The translations under genes were made by a program, and so were the position numbers. The notes beneath the pieces are model-generated. The model was not told the DNA's origin. It worked only from the letters and a program-made list of their open reading frames with translations, and made no database searches. Below are positions 26,139 through 35,075 of a DNA stretch of 64,000 nucleotides, one piece after another (positions within the stretch are counted from its first letter, which is position 1; every line of letters begins with the position of its first letter). The DNA comes from Sphingomonas nostoxanthinifaciens (GTDB lineage Bacteria > Pseudomonadota > Alphaproteobacteria > Sphingomonadales > Sphingomonadaceae), in the NCBI RefSeq assembly GCF_019930585.1, contig NZ_CP082839.1:1364001-1428000 (forward strand). The letters run 5' to 3'.

Positions 26139-27188
26139 TCATTTGTGGGACGCGACCATGCCGGTGCCGGCAGCCGTCACGTCGAAGATGTCGAGGCCGG
26201 CGTCGATCGCACCGTTCTTGGTGTGGACGATGTAGAAGCGGTTGAGCGGCTCGACGTAGGTCGAGGTCTTGCCGCCCTTGCTGTCGAGGCGCTGCACTTC
26301 CTCGAACCTGTCCTTGTCGATGCGGCGGTAGACGACGATGCCGCCGGCGCCGGAGACGAAGATCCGGCCGTGATGGGCGTCGAACGTCATGTCGTCGGCA
26401 ACCTCGACCGAAGGCAGGGTCGACACGATCGCTCCGGTGTCGGTGTCAATGACGATCAGCCGCGCAGGATTGCGGCTGACGACGAACAGGCGGTGCGTCG
26501 CCGGATCGAACGTCAGCGGCGTGTTCTTCAGCAGATCGGGCAGATCCCAGCTGGCCACCAACTGGTGCGTCTTGAGATCGAAGACGCCGATCTGGTGCTT
26601 GTCGCGCAGGTTGGCGAACAGGCGGTTGCCGGCATGATCGACCGCCATCGATTCGGTATTGTTGGCGGGCGACGTGATGCGGCCGATGATCTTGCGCTGG
26701 TCGACCGAGATGATGTCGATGTCGGTCGTCGGCGAATTGTCGGCCTCGCCGCCGCTCACCACGAACAGCTCGCGCAACTGCGGATCGTAATAGGCCGCGT
26801 CGGGGCCGGGCCGGGTCGCGATCTGGCCGACAAGTTTGTTGGTGCGCGTATCCAGGATCCGCACTACGCCGGCGGCGCCATCGGCGATGAACAACGCATG
26901 GAGATCGGGCACGAGGCGGATCGAATGCGGATTGCCGAAGCCGGGGATCGACGCGAGATGCTGGCCGCTGCGCAGCGCGAACACCTCGACGCTCTGATGT
27001 TTTTCCGCCGTGACGTACAGGCGGTCGGCGGGAACGTCAGCGGCAAAATGGTCGAAGTCGCCGCCGGTGATGTCCGGAAGGGGGATGGTCCGGACGGGCT
27101 GCAGCACCGCGCCCGGCGTGGCCGCACCGGCACCGGCCAGCGGCAGGCAGATCGCCGTCAGCGCAACGAAACTCCGACTGATTTTCAC
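26139..27188 (-). CDS. YncE-like periplasmic beta-propeller (copy 1 in operon)
   Basis: A 349-residue secreted propeller with signal MKISRSFVALTAICLPLAGA cut near GAA. Blades include TGGDFDHFAADVPADRLY, SIPGFGNPHSIRLVPD, PDAAYYDPQLRELFVV, LFANLRDKHQIGVFDL and LTFDPATHRLFVVSRNPARL. It is the first propeller gene downstream of the TonB-dependent receptor, echoing the E. coli yncD-yncE pairing but with four tandem copies. It is separated from the receptor by about 110 bp holding two hairpins. Confidence 0.85.
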   Translation of the reverse strand: MKISRSFVALTAICLPLAGAGAATPGAVLQPVRTIPLPDITGGDFDHFAADVPADRLYVTAEKHQSVEVFALRSGQHLASIPGFGNPHSIRLVPDLHALFIADGAAGVVRILDTRTNKLVGQIATRPGPDAAYYDPQLRELFVVSGGEADNSPTTDIDIISVDQRKIIGRITSPANNTESMAVDHAGNRLFANLRDKHQIGVFDLKTHQLVASWDLPDLLKNTPLTFDPATHRLFVVSRNPARLIVIDTDTGAIVSTLPSVEVADDMTFDAHHGRIFVSGAGGIVVYRRIDKDRFEEVQRLDSKGGKTSTYVEPLNRFYIVHTKNGAIDAGLDIFDVTAAGTGMVASHK

Positions 27189-27208
27189 CTAAACGTCTCC
27201 TGAAGGAA

Positions 27209-27256
27209 GGGCAGGGCGGCGCGACGGTGTCGAAAAATGCCGCGCCGTGCCTGCCC
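27209..27256 (-). terminator. Long hairpin between TBDR and propeller genes
   Basis: GGGCAGG plus CGGCGCG (27209-27223) pair with CGCGCCG plus CCTGCCC (27241-27256), giving about 14 base pairs with a small internal mismatch and a 17-base loop. On the minus-strand transcript it follows the receptor gene and precedes the first propeller. It lacks a long U-tract, so it may be a partial terminator or an RNase barrier. Confidence 0.5.
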
Positions 27257-27264
27257 GTTATTTG

Positions 27265-27285
27265 GTCGCCGCGGCTTGCGGCGAC
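27265..27285 (-). terminator. Perfect 8-bp hairpin just after TBDR stop
   Basis: GTCGCCGC (27265-27272) and GCGGCGAC (27278-27285) form a perfect stem with a five-base loop, 18 bases after the receptor stop codon on the minus strand. Together with the next hairpin it forms a double structure that could reduce read-through into the propeller genes. Confidence 0.5.
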
Positions 27286-27302
27286 GCTGGGTCAAGCCGG
27301 CC

Positions 27303-29978
27303 TTAGAACTTGAACTTGATACCGGCGTCGTAAGTCTGTCCGTAATATTCGCGCCTGATCGGCCGGTTGTACGTCCCCTCGTAGCTGTAGAGCGGCGCGT
27401 TGGTGATGTTCTTGACCGACCAGTAGATGCCGATCGAATTGGTCAGGTCGTAGCTGGCGGTCGCGTCCAGCGTGGTGCGCGCGGCGAGGAAGATGTCTTT
27501 CGCGATCGCGCCGTAAGCATACTGCGTCGGCGATCCGCCGATCGTGTAGAGCGTCTTCGAATTGTGGTTCATCGCGAGGCGCAGGTTCAGCCCGTGCGCT
27601 TCGTAGAAGATCGCGGCGTTGGCCGAGAAGTTGGCGGCGCCAGGGATCGTTTCCGCCGGCATGCCGGACTTCAGGTTCACGCGCGTGTCCGCGTACAACG
27701 CGTTGAGATCGACGCCCAGGCCGTCGAACGGTGCGGGCAAGGCGGCGAAGCGCTGGACGTAATTGGCTTCGACGCCACGATCATACGTGTCCGAGACGTT
27801 GGAGTAGGACACAATATTGAAGTTCTCGGTCACGCCCGAGATCGCGCGCATCTGCGTAAACGACCGGGCGACTACGAAATCCTTCATCAGCTTGTAATAC
27901 AGGCCCACCGAGAGGACGCCGGAGTTAGGCAGATAATAATAAGCGCCGAGATCGAAATTGTTGCTGTAGGTCGGGCGCAGATCCTGGTTGCCGGTATTGA
28001 TGACGGCATTGGCGAGGTCGACCGTCTGGCGCGATGCCGTCTGGTAGAAGCCGGGCCGGGCGATGCTGGTCGAATAGGAGGCGCGCAGTTGGAACCGGTT
28101 GTCGAACCGGTAGACGAGATGGACGCTGGGGAAGGCGTTGGTGTAGCTTCGCGTCGGCGTGAGATAGCTGTTGGCAGGAATTGCCGCGCCGCTCACCGGA
28201 TCGACCGTCGCGGCCGAGGTGAAGCCGCCGAGGATCTGCTTGGTATGTTCGACGCGGACACCCGTCAGCAGGTGGAGGCGGCCGATATCGCCGCTATACT
28301 GGATGTATCCGGACGCGATATTCTCGGTATCGTTGAAGACCAGCGCGCCGGGGGCGTGCCGGTTGAGCGGCGGCGTCGCGATCTGCGCGGCATATTGGCT
28401 GGCGATCGCCGATGCGTTCGCTGCATAGCCGATATTGGCGAGCCCGTCATAATAGTTCGATACCGGCCCCGGCCCGAGCAGGCTCGCGAGCGTGGGCCCA
28501 TTGCCGAGCCCCGTCGTCGCGTCGGCAAGCGTCAGCGTCGAGGTGGTTATGACGTCGTATTTCTGGCGATAGCGCAGCTCGCCGCCGACCTTCAACTGAT
28601 CGTCCGCCAGAATGTGCAGCGGCTTCGACACGTTGAGGTGATAGCTATACTCGCGGTCGGCCGAATATTCGCTCGTATTCTGGATGTCGTGCAGCCGATA
28701 AAGGCTTGGATCGGCTGCGTTGACCCCGCGCACGGCGACGCTCGGAAAGCTCGGGTCGGTGATATTGTCGTAGGCGATGGTGACGCCGCGCGGACCGTTG
28801 AACGTCGAGTTGCGATCATAGGGATTGTCGAAGATCGCGTGGACGTAGCTGACGAGCCAGTCGACGGTGAAATCGCTGATATTATGCTTGCCGCCACCCT
28901 GGAGGATGATGTTGCGATTATATTCCTTGCGGTCGCGCAAGGTGTTGTCGAGCGCGGCGTCGGTCGCGACGAAGCCGTTGGGGTTTGACGGGTCGACGGT
29001 GATCGAGCCGGTCGCGCGATTGCCGAGCGCATCCAGCTTGCCCGTCCCGTCGATGTTGCGATAGCGCAGGCGCTGGCGGCTGGTCAGGTCGCGTGTGCCC
29101 GCGTCGCTGCCGCGGATGAAGAACAGATTGTTGCTGTCCGGCGTCACGTCGAGGTCGAACGAGTAGCCGTAGCGCTCGCGTTCGTAACGATAGCGGCGGA
29201 AATCGATATTATTGGCGACCTTGTCCTCCGGCTGCGCGCCCTTGAGGATGCCGGGCTTGTCGGCATAGGTCGTCTCAATATCGTCGAAGCCGCGCTTGTC
29301 GTTGCGTTCGCTCTGCGCGACGACGACATGGATCAGCTTGTCGCCGTCGCGATTGCGGCCGAAGCTGTCGCCGATCGCAACCTCGTCGTTGATCAGGCCG
29401 GTGCCGCGCTGCGTTTCGTAACCGCCGCCGACGCGGCCTTCGACGAAGAAGCCCGAATGGGTCATCGCCGATCGCGGCGTAAGCTCGACGCTGCCGCCGA
29501 CGCCTTCGGCATCATGTTCCGGCAGCCACGATTTGGTCACGACGATGCGGTCGATCGCGCCGATCGGGATGGTGTTGAAGAGGACGGCCCGGCCGGTGCC
29601 GTTATAGATGGTCGAACCCGGATTGGTGTTGAGCAGCGCCGCGCCGCCGAAGGTCGCGCCGTTCAGGTTGCCGTCGATGCCGCGGATATTGACGAACCGG
29701 CCTTCAGACTGATCGGTATCGAGGAACACGCCGGGGATGCGGCTGAGCGCGTCGGCGGCGTTGACGTCCGGATATTTGGCGATCGTTTCGGCAGACTGGA
29801 TATCGACGATGGCCGTCGACGCTTTTTCTTCCTGGCGCGCCGTCTTGGCAAGGCGCGTACCTGTGACGACCAGCTCCTCGCCGGTGTTCGGGGCGTCCTG
29901 AGCGAAAGCGGGCGCGCTTGCTAGGACGCTGGCCAGCGCGATGACGCCAGCGGCGGATAACAGTTGCGGTCGAGACAC
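27303..29978 (-). CDS. TonB-dependent receptor heading the propeller operon
   Basis: A ~891-residue outer-membrane receptor. Signal peptide ~1-27 ends in AFAQ. A TonB-box-like segment ELVVTGTR is followed by the plug (YPDVNAADALSRIPGV, RFVNIRGIDGNLNG) and a large barrel with the final strand YGQTYDAGIKFKF. There is no STN domain. The plug style (GID-N-x-x RGI) is that of receptors for saccharides or peptides in sphingomonads and Caulobacter rather than classic siderophore receptors. GTG at 29978, preceded by GGGGGAAG, gives a normal signal peptide; the ATG at 30023 would add 15 non-signal residues. Four YncE-like genes follow, so the receptor may share a ligand with them. Confidence 0.9.
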   Translation of the reverse strand: MSRPQLLSAAGVIALASVLASAPAFAQDAPNTGEELVVTGTRLAKTARQEEKASTAIVDIQSAETIAKYPDVNAADALSRIPGVFLDTDQSEGRFVNIRGIDGNLNGATFGGAALLNTNPGSTIYNGTGRAVLFNTIPIGAIDRIVVTKSWLPEHDAEGVGGSVELTPRSAMTHSGFFVEGRVGGGYETQRGTGLINDEVAIGDSFGRNRDGDKLIHVVVAQSERNDKRGFDDIETTYADKPGILKGAQPEDKVANNIDFRRYRYERERYGYSFDLDVTPDSNNLFFIRGSDAGTRDLTSRQRLRYRNIDGTGKLDALGNRATGSITVDPSNPNGFVATDAALDNTLRDRKEYNRNIILQGGGKHNISDFTVDWLVSYVHAIFDNPYDRNSTFNGPRGVTIAYDNITDPSFPSVAVRGVNAADPSLYRLHDIQNTSEYSADREYSYHLNVSKPLHILADDQLKVGGELRYRQKYDVITTSTLTLADATTGLGNGPTLASLLGPGPVSNYYDGLANIGYAANASAIASQYAAQIATPPLNRHAPGALVFNDTENIASGYIQYSGDIGRLHLLTGVRVEHTKQILGGFTSAATVDPVSGAAIPANSYLTPTRSYTNAFPSVHLVYRFDNRFQLRASYSTSIARPGFYQTASRQTVDLANAVINTGNQDLRPTYSNNFDLGAYYYLPNSGVLSVGLYYKLMKDFVVARSFTQMRAISGVTENFNIVSYSNVSDTYDRGVEANYVQRFAALPAPFDGLGVDLNALYADTRVNLKSGMPAETIPGAANFSANAAIFYEAHGLNLRLAMNHNSKTLYTIGGSPTQYAYGAIAKDIFLAARTTLDATASYDLTNSIGIYWSVKNITNAPLYSYEGTYNRPIRREYYGQTYDAGIKFKF

Positions 29979-30352
29979 GGTCTTCCCCCATGAGGATGCG
30001 TTCGAAAGTCGGTGGGATGGCATTCCGGCCCAGCACAGATCGCGACCGGAGCACGCGTAGCGTGATCCCGCCCGAGACTGGATCGGAGCAGAACAAGTAA
30101 AAATACGTCTATGGCGAGAAGCTCGCGTCTCGTTGGACGGGCCTCTTCTTGTTGAAATCGAAAGCCGGTGGGCGATGATGCTAGGCTGCAGCCCTTATCG
30201 TCTCACCGCCACTCGCAGCATCCACTGGGACCAGCGGGTGACGGGTCAGCGACGATAAAATTATATTTTTGCCATTTTACATGAGGCCTCCGATTGCGCA
30301 TGGGCGCCTGCAGCGGAGGATCGCTCCTTTCCGGGGCGACGGAGGCGTCGAC
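29979..30352. promoter_or_regulatory. Divergent promoter region of TBDR operon and response-regulator pair
   Basis: These 374 bp separate the leftward receptor operon from the rightward two-component genes and hold no gene. A markedly AT-rich patch at 30255-30280 carries TAAAAT (30256-30261) and ATTTTA (30274-30279) as a dyad, about 75-100 bp before the regulator start; it probably contains the rightward promoter. The leftward promoter should lie at ~30000-30120. The shared region makes the receptor operon a natural target of the adjacent response regulator (inference). Confidence 0.45.
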
Positions 30353-31027
30353 ATGCACCTTCTGGTTGTTGAAGACGATACGGACACGGCAGCAGCGCTG
30401 TCACGCGATCTGGTGGCGCTGGATCATTCTGTCGTCGTCGCCCGCGACGGGCGCGACGCGATCTTCTATGCCGGCGATCAGGAGTTCGATGCGATCGTGC
30501 TCGATCGCATGCTTCCGCTGGCGGACGGCATCCATGTCGTGAAGCGTCTCCGCAGCGGCGCCAATGTCGTGCCGATCCTGATGCTGTCGGCGTTGGGAGA
30601 CCTGGTTCACCGGCTGGAAGGGCTGGAGGCGGGGGTCGACGATTACCTCGTCAAGCCGGCCGATTCGGCCGAGATCAACGCCCGGCTCCACGCCATCCTG
30701 CGGCGGTCGAGAAACGAGGTCGCGTCGCAGGTCGTCCATCTCGGCGAGGTCGAGGTGGATATGCTCAACCAGACGGTGAAGCGCGACGGCGCGATATTGC
30801 GCCTCAAGCCGACCGAGTTTCGCATCCTCCGCGAACTGGTGGGAAATATCGGCCAGGTGGTCACGCGCACGATGCTGCTGGAGACGGTCTGGGGTTATCA
30901 CTTCGAGCCGGAATCGAACATCGTCGAGATGCACATCCACCGGCTGCGCGCGCAGCTGCGCTCGATCGGCGCCGACAACATCATCTCAACGGTGCGCCGA
31001 TCGGGATACGTGATCCGTGATCTTTAG
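30353..31027 (+). CDS. OmpR-family response regulator
   Basis: A 224-residue regulator. The receiver has E7/D8/D9, phosphoacceptor D51 (IVLDRMLPLADG) and the lysine in DYLVKPADSAEI. The winged-helix domain includes RLKPTEFRILRELVGNIGQ and VEMHIHRLRAQL. The ATG at 30353 has GGAGG upstream; the longer open frame to 30269 adds a basic segment unlike receiver domains. Its end overlaps the kinase GTG by 11 bp. It probably regulates itself and the divergent TBDR/propeller operon. Confidence 0.92.
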   Translation: MHLLVVEDDTDTAAALSRDLVALDHSVVVARDGRDAIFYAGDQEFDAIVLDRMLPLADGIHVVKRLRSGANVVPILMLSALGDLVHRLEGLEAGVDDYLVKPADSAEINARLHAILRRSRNEVASQVVHLGEVEVDMLNQTVKRDGAILRLKPTEFRILRELVGNIGQVVTRTMLLETVWGYHFEPESNIVEMHIHRLRAQLRSIGADNIISTVRRSGYVIRDL

Positions 31028-32381
31028 GTCGCGCACGCTCCGCCCATTGTGGGTGACGACGCTGCTCTATGGCGGGCTGTTCGCGTTCGGCCTGATGCTG
31101 TCCGGCGTTGCCATCTATTATGAGGCGATGCGCTCGCTCATCGGCGATCTCGACGCGCGTCTCACCACCGAGAGCCGCGCGATCCTCTCCGGCAGGCCCG
31201 ACACAAGCCTGGGCGAGATCCAGCGGCGGATCGCCGAACGGCAGTGGCATGCCCGCGACGACGATCTCGCTTATCTGCTGTTGAGCGCGGACGGCCGCGT
31301 GATCAGCGGTAACGTCCGCCTGCGCTTTCCGCCGGTGGGCTTCGCCAATGTCGATTTCGTGGAGGCATCGGGCAAGCCGGATCATGGGCGGGCGCTCGGC
31401 GTGCGGCGCGCCGACGGATCGCTGCTCGTCCTGGTGGCGGACAATGATCCGGTCGAGGAGCTGCACGCGAAGCTTCTGTGGATCGGGGCGATCTCGCTCA
31501 CCGTCACGGCCATTATCGGCGCGATCGCCGGTCTGGCGATGACGGCCTCGATCAGCCGGCGGATCGAGGTCACCACGCGCACCGCGCGCTCGATCATGGC
31601 GGGCGATCTGAAGCAGCGGATGCCGTTCGACGGTTCGGGCGGGCCGTTCGATCGGCAGGCGATCGTCTTCAACCAGATGCTGGATCGTATCGAGGCGCTG
31701 ATGGACCAGCTGCGGCAGATCTCGGCCGACGTGGCCCACGATCTGCGCACGCCGCTCGCCGTCCTGCGAAACAAATTGCTCGCCATGTGCGAGGCTGGCG
31801 AGCAGGTTCAGATCGAGCCCCGAGAACTTGAATCCGCCGTGTCGCAAAGCGAGTCCCTGCTTGCCCTGTTCGCCGCGATCCTCAGGATCTCGGAAGTGGA
31901 AAGCGGCAGCCGGCGCGAGGGCTTCGCGCGGGTCGATCTAAGCACACTCGCGTCCGAACTCGCCGCTACCTTCGCACCGATCGCAGAGGATCAGGCCCAG
32001 ACGATCGTGCTGGGCGCGAGCGAGGCCGTCTCGGTCGAAGGCGACCGTGAACTGATCGCCCAGGCGGTGATCAATCTTCTGGAGAATGCACTGAAATATA
32101 CCGGGCCGGGCACGACGATTGTCCTCACGGTCATTAGCAAACCGGGCTGCGCCGTCATCGCCGTGCGCGACGACGGGCCCGGCATCGCGCCGCTGGATCG
32201 GGACACGGCCTTACGGCGCTTCGGCCGACTGGATGGCAGCCGATCGAAGCCCGGCCATGGTCTTGGCCTGTCGCTCGTCAGCTCCATCGCGAAGGCGCAT
32301 GGCGGTGGCCTGTCGCTCGGCGACGCCGGTCCCGGCTTGATCGCCGAACTGCAGCTTCCGCGCCCGCAGCAGGCGGACTGA
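31017..32381 (+). CDS. Sensor histidine kinase (HAMP, HisKA, HATPase)
   Basis: A 454-residue sensor kinase from GTG at 31017. Membrane segments at ~10-35 and ~152-178 flank a periplasmic domain of about 115 residues. HAMP follows at ~178-230, then the H-box DVAHDLRTPLAVL with His241. The ATPase has NLLENALKYT, DDGPGIA and GHGLGLSLV. It is the partner of the response regulator encoded just upstream. The signal is unknown; the divergent TBDR operon suggests it may sense an envelope or nutrient cue linked to that receptor. Confidence 0.92.
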   Translation: MIFRSRTLRPLWVTTLLYGGLFAFGLMLSGVAIYYEAMRSLIGDLDARLTTESRAILSGRPDTSLGEIQRRIAERQWHARDDDLAYLLLSADGRVISGNVRLRFPPVGFANVDFVEASGKPDHGRALGVRRADGSLLVLVADNDPVEELHAKLLWIGAISLTVTAIIGAIAGLAMTASISRRIEVTTRTARSIMAGDLKQRMPFDGSGGPFDRQAIVFNQMLDRIEALMDQLRQISADVAHDLRTPLAVLRNKLLAMCEAGEQVQIEPRELESAVSQSESLLALFAAILRISEVESGSRREGFARVDLSTLASELAATFAPIAEDQAQTIVLGASEAVSVEGDRELIAQAVINLLENALKYTGPGTTIVLTVISKPGCAVIAVRDDGPGIAPLDRDTALRRFGRLDGSRSKPGHGLGLSLVSSIAKAHGGGLSLGDAGPGLIAELQLPRPQQAD

Positions 32382-32501
32382 CCTGGTTCGAAAGCAGGGT
32401 CGGCGAGGTGCATGTGCCGCCTTGGTATGCATTGTGCGGGGCAACCAAAAGTGTCCGCGCATCGTTTGTCATGCTTCTTCCTAATCAAACCAGGAGCTTG
32501 C

Positions 32502-33617
32502 ATGTTCGGACGCAAGGAGAAGGTGCGTTACGCGGTGGTCGCGGGCGGCCAGATTTCCCAGCAGGCCTTCATGCCGGGCATCGCACGCACCGATAATTCG
32601 GAACTGGCGGCGCTGGTAACCGGCGATCCCGTCAAGGCGGACAAACTTGCCGCCCTCTACAAGATCAAATCCTGGTCTTACGAGGATTATGACGCGCTGC
32701 TGCGCTCTGGCGAGATCGACGCCGTCTATGTAGCGACGCCCAACTTCATTCATACGCCGTACGTCCTTGCGGCGCTCGAGGCGGGCATCCATGTCCTGCT
32801 CGAGAAGCCTGTCGCGGCGAGCCTGGCGGACGCCGAGGCGATCGTCGCTGCCCAGAAGCGATCCGGCGCCAAGCTGATGGTCGCCTATCGCCTCCACCAC
32901 GAGCCCGGCACGGTCGAGATGGTCACGCGAGCCCAACGTGGCGACTTCGGCGATTTGCGCTTCTTCACCGCGAGCTTTGCGCAGAATGTCGCCGAGGCAA
33001 ATTCGCGCGGACATAACGGATATTGGGGTGGCCCGGTCCCGGACATGGGCACCTATCCGTTGAATGCGGTCCGGAACCTGTTCGGGGAGGAGCCGATCTG
33101 GGTCCATGCCATCGGCTCCAAGACCGCCGGTCGCAATTTCAACTTCCACGACACGGTCGCGGTGACGCTTCGCTTTCCGGGTGACCGCCTGGCGCAGTTC
33201 ACTGTCAGCTACGCCACGGCGCCGGCGGAGCGCTTTACGCTTGTCGGCACGAAGGCGACGATCGATGCTTCGCCGTGTTTCATGTTCGGTCCGAAGATCG
33301 GCATCTCTTATACCGAGACCACGGCGGACGGCACGAAGACCCACAATTTCGATCCGGTCGAACAGTTCGGCAACGAGACCCAATATTTCTCCGACTGCAT
33401 CCTCAACGGGCGCGAGCCTGAGGCGGATGCGGAGGAAGGCTTTCTCGACATGCGCGTGCTCGCCGCTGTGGAACGTTCGCTGGAAACGGGCGAGGCCGTC
33501 ACGCTCGAACCCATGCATCGCAGCCGCAGGATCGAAGCGGATCAGGCACTTGCCCTGAAGCCGGCCAAGGAGCCAAGCGAGGAAGATCTGATCAGCGTCG
33601 TCCCGCAATCGGCCTGA
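32502..33617 (+). CDS. Gfo/Idh/MocA family oxidoreductase
   Basis: A 371-residue NAD(P)-dependent dehydrogenase. The Rossmann N-terminal half starts RYAVVAGGQISQQAFMPGI, and the family EKP motif appears in HVLLEKPVAASLADAE; the second domain forms the open sheet typical of sugar and inositol dehydrogenases (RFFTASFAQN, GGPVPDMGTYPLNAVRNLFG). The substrate is probably a sugar, sugar acid or polyol. The nucleotide loop reads GGQIS rather than the common GxGxxG. The ATG at 32502 has AGGAG upstream. The gene is alone and is followed by a strong hairpin. Confidence 0.88.
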   Translation: MFGRKEKVRYAVVAGGQISQQAFMPGIARTDNSELAALVTGDPVKADKLAALYKIKSWSYEDYDALLRSGEIDAVYVATPNFIHTPYVLAALEAGIHVLLEKPVAASLADAEAIVAAQKRSGAKLMVAYRLHHEPGTVEMVTRAQRGDFGDLRFFTASFAQNVAEANSRGHNGYWGGPVPDMGTYPLNAVRNLFGEEPIWVHAIGSKTAGRNFNFHDTVAVTLRFPGDRLAQFTVSYATAPAERFTLVGTKATIDASPCFMFGPKIGISYTETTADGTKTHNFDPVEQFGNETQYFSDCILNGREPEADAEEGFLDMRVLAAVERSLETGEAVTLEPMHRSRRIEADQALALKPAKEPSEEDLISVVPQSA

Positions 33618-33621
33618 CGCG

Positions 33622-33648
33622 GACCGTGCCCTGTCTAGGGGCACGGTC
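33622..33648. terminator. Perfect 10-bp hairpin between convergent genes
   Basis: GACCGTGCCC (33622-33631) and GGGCACGGTC (33639-33648) pair perfectly around a seven-base loop, four bases after the oxidoreductase stop and before the convergent O-methyltransferase end. It has no U-tract but is well placed as a bidirectional terminator. Confidence 0.65.
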
Positions 33649-33685
33649 GGGCATCGAGGCGAACCCGATCACCGGCGAGATACGG

Positions 33686-34351
33686 TCAGCCCAGGCGGAT
33701 GCTGAGCTCGACCTCGTCGGTGAACGGCATGGTGAGATAGCCATTCTCGGGCGCGCCGACATAGTCCAGATAGTCGGGGCAGTGATCGGCATTGTCGGCG
33801 ATGATGACCGCGCCCTTGCGCAACCGGCCTTCGACCAGCCCCAGAACGTCCCGGTAAAGCGATTTCGCGCCGTCGAGCAGCAGCAGGTCGATCGTGTCGG
33901 GCAGATCGGACGCCAGTGTCGCCAGCGCGTCGCCCTCGCGAATCTCGACCAGATCGGACAGGCCGCCGGCCGCCAGATTGTCGCGGGCACGCGCGACCTT
34001 CGAGGGCTCGAATTCGGTCGTAATGAGCCGGCCGCCGCCATTGTCCCTCAGCGCCGCGGCGAGGTGCAGTGTCGACAGGCCAAATGACAGGCCGAACTCG
34101 ACGATCGCGCGTGCGTCGGTCGCGCGAGCCAGCATGTAGAGGAGCCTGCCGGTTTCGCGCGAAACCGGCAGCGGATAATCCTTCAGCGCGGCGTAGAAAT
34201 CGCGATAGTCAGCCTTGCTGCGCATCAGGCGCAGCCGCTCCTCGCTCGAGATCGATGCGAAGGCCGGATTGGTCATCGGATGGGCCGCCTGGGCTTCCTT
34301 GAACAGGCGGTCGAGCAAGGGTGCGACGGGTGCGTTGGTAAGCGTGGTCAT
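33686..34351 (-). CDS. SAM-dependent O-methyltransferase (class I, COMT-like)
   Basis: A 221-residue class I methyltransferase. Motif I is VEFGLSFGLSTLHLA, the acidic SAM-binding residue is in ITTEFEPSKVARAR, and DLLLLDGAKSLY corresponds to motif IV with a metal-binding aspartate position. Similar to bacterial catechol/caffeoyl-CoA O-methyltransferases of the YrrM type. The ATG at 34351 has GGAG seven bases upstream. It is divergent from a TetR regulator 88 bp away, a classic repressor/target pair. Confidence 0.87.
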   Translation of the reverse strand: MTTLTNAPVAPLLDRLFKEAQAAHPMTNPAFASISSEERLRLMRSKADYRDFYAALKDYPLPVSRETGRLLYMLARATDARAIVEFGLSFGLSTLHLAAALRDNGGGRLITTEFEPSKVARARDNLAAGGLSDLVEIREGDALATLASDLPDTIDLLLLDGAKSLYRDVLGLVEGRLRKGAVIIADNADHCPDYLDYVGAPENGYLTMPFTDEVELSIRLG

Positions 34352-34439
34352 GGGTTTCTCCGCAGGCATTTGCCTGTCGGAGAAAATACGATTAGTTCGT
34401 CATGTTTGCCTATTCGCATTGGCGGGAGTTCGTTCGGGC

Positions 34440-35075
34440 ATGCCGCGAAACATCGGAGTTTCCTCGCGCAAGGCGCCGCAGCAGGCGCGCTCGAACGGCC
34501 TCGTCGCGGCGGTGCTCGACGCCGCTGTTCAGGTTTTGAAGGCCGAGGGCGCGCAGCGTTTCACCACCGCCCGTGTCGCCGAGCGGGCGGGTGTCAGCGT
34601 CGGTTCGCTCTATCAATATTTCCCCAACAAGGCGGCGATCCTGTTCCGGCTGCAAAGCGACGAGTGGCGGCAGACGTCCGCGCTGCTGCGCGAAATCCTC
34701 GAAGACCGGACGACGCCGCCGGACGCGAGATTGCGGACGCTGGTCCACGCCTTCATCCACTCCGAATGCGAGGAGGCCGCGATCCGGATCGCGCTCGACG
34801 ATGCGGCGCCATTCTACCGCGACGCCCCCGAAGCGGCCGAGGCGCATGCCGAGAGCGCGAATATCGTCCAAGCCTTCCTGCAGGAAAGCGCGCCGTGCCT
34901 CGATGATGCGCAACGCCTGCTTGCGGGAGAACTCATGAAGTCGACGCTGAGCGGAGCCGGCAGCAGCTTTTCAGCGGTCCCTCGTAACCCGGGCGAGATC
35001 CACGCTTACGCTGATGCCGTCGCAGACATGCTGTGCGCCTACCTGCAGCGTCTGGCGGGCGGCGGAGCCGCATAG
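34440..35075 (+). CDS. TetR-family transcriptional regulator
   Basis: A 211-residue regulator. The N-terminal helix-turn-helix at ~30-65 (RFTTARVAERAGVSVGSLYQYFPNKAAIL) is typical TetR, followed by an all-helical ligand domain with DDAAPFYRDAPEAAEAH. The ATG at 34440 was chosen because the longer frame overlaps the methyltransferase gene. The short divergent promoter probably carries its operator (ACGA..TCGT half-sites near 34388-34401 are a weak candidate), so it should repress the O-methyltransferase gene and itself. Confidence 0.88.
   Translation: MPRNIGVSSRKAPQQARSNGLVAAVLDAAVQVLKAEGAQRFTTARVAERAGVSVGSLYQYFPNKAAILFRLQSDEWRQTSALLREILEDRTTPPDARLRTLVHAFIHSECEEAAIRIALDDAAPFYRDAPEAAEAHAESANIVQAFLQESAPCLDDAQRLLAGELMKSTLSGAGSSFSAVPRNPGEIHAYADAVADMLCAYLQRLAGGGAA

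Noticed and set aside
22879..27188. Tandem repeats suggesting a CRISPR array or repeat element
   Set aside because: The repetition is at protein level between four full-length propeller genes; there are no short regularly spaced DNA repeats.
27237..28988. A 583-codon frame antisense to the TBDR at 27303
   Set aside because: Composition is R/V/D/I-rich without domains; opposite a clear receptor barrel.
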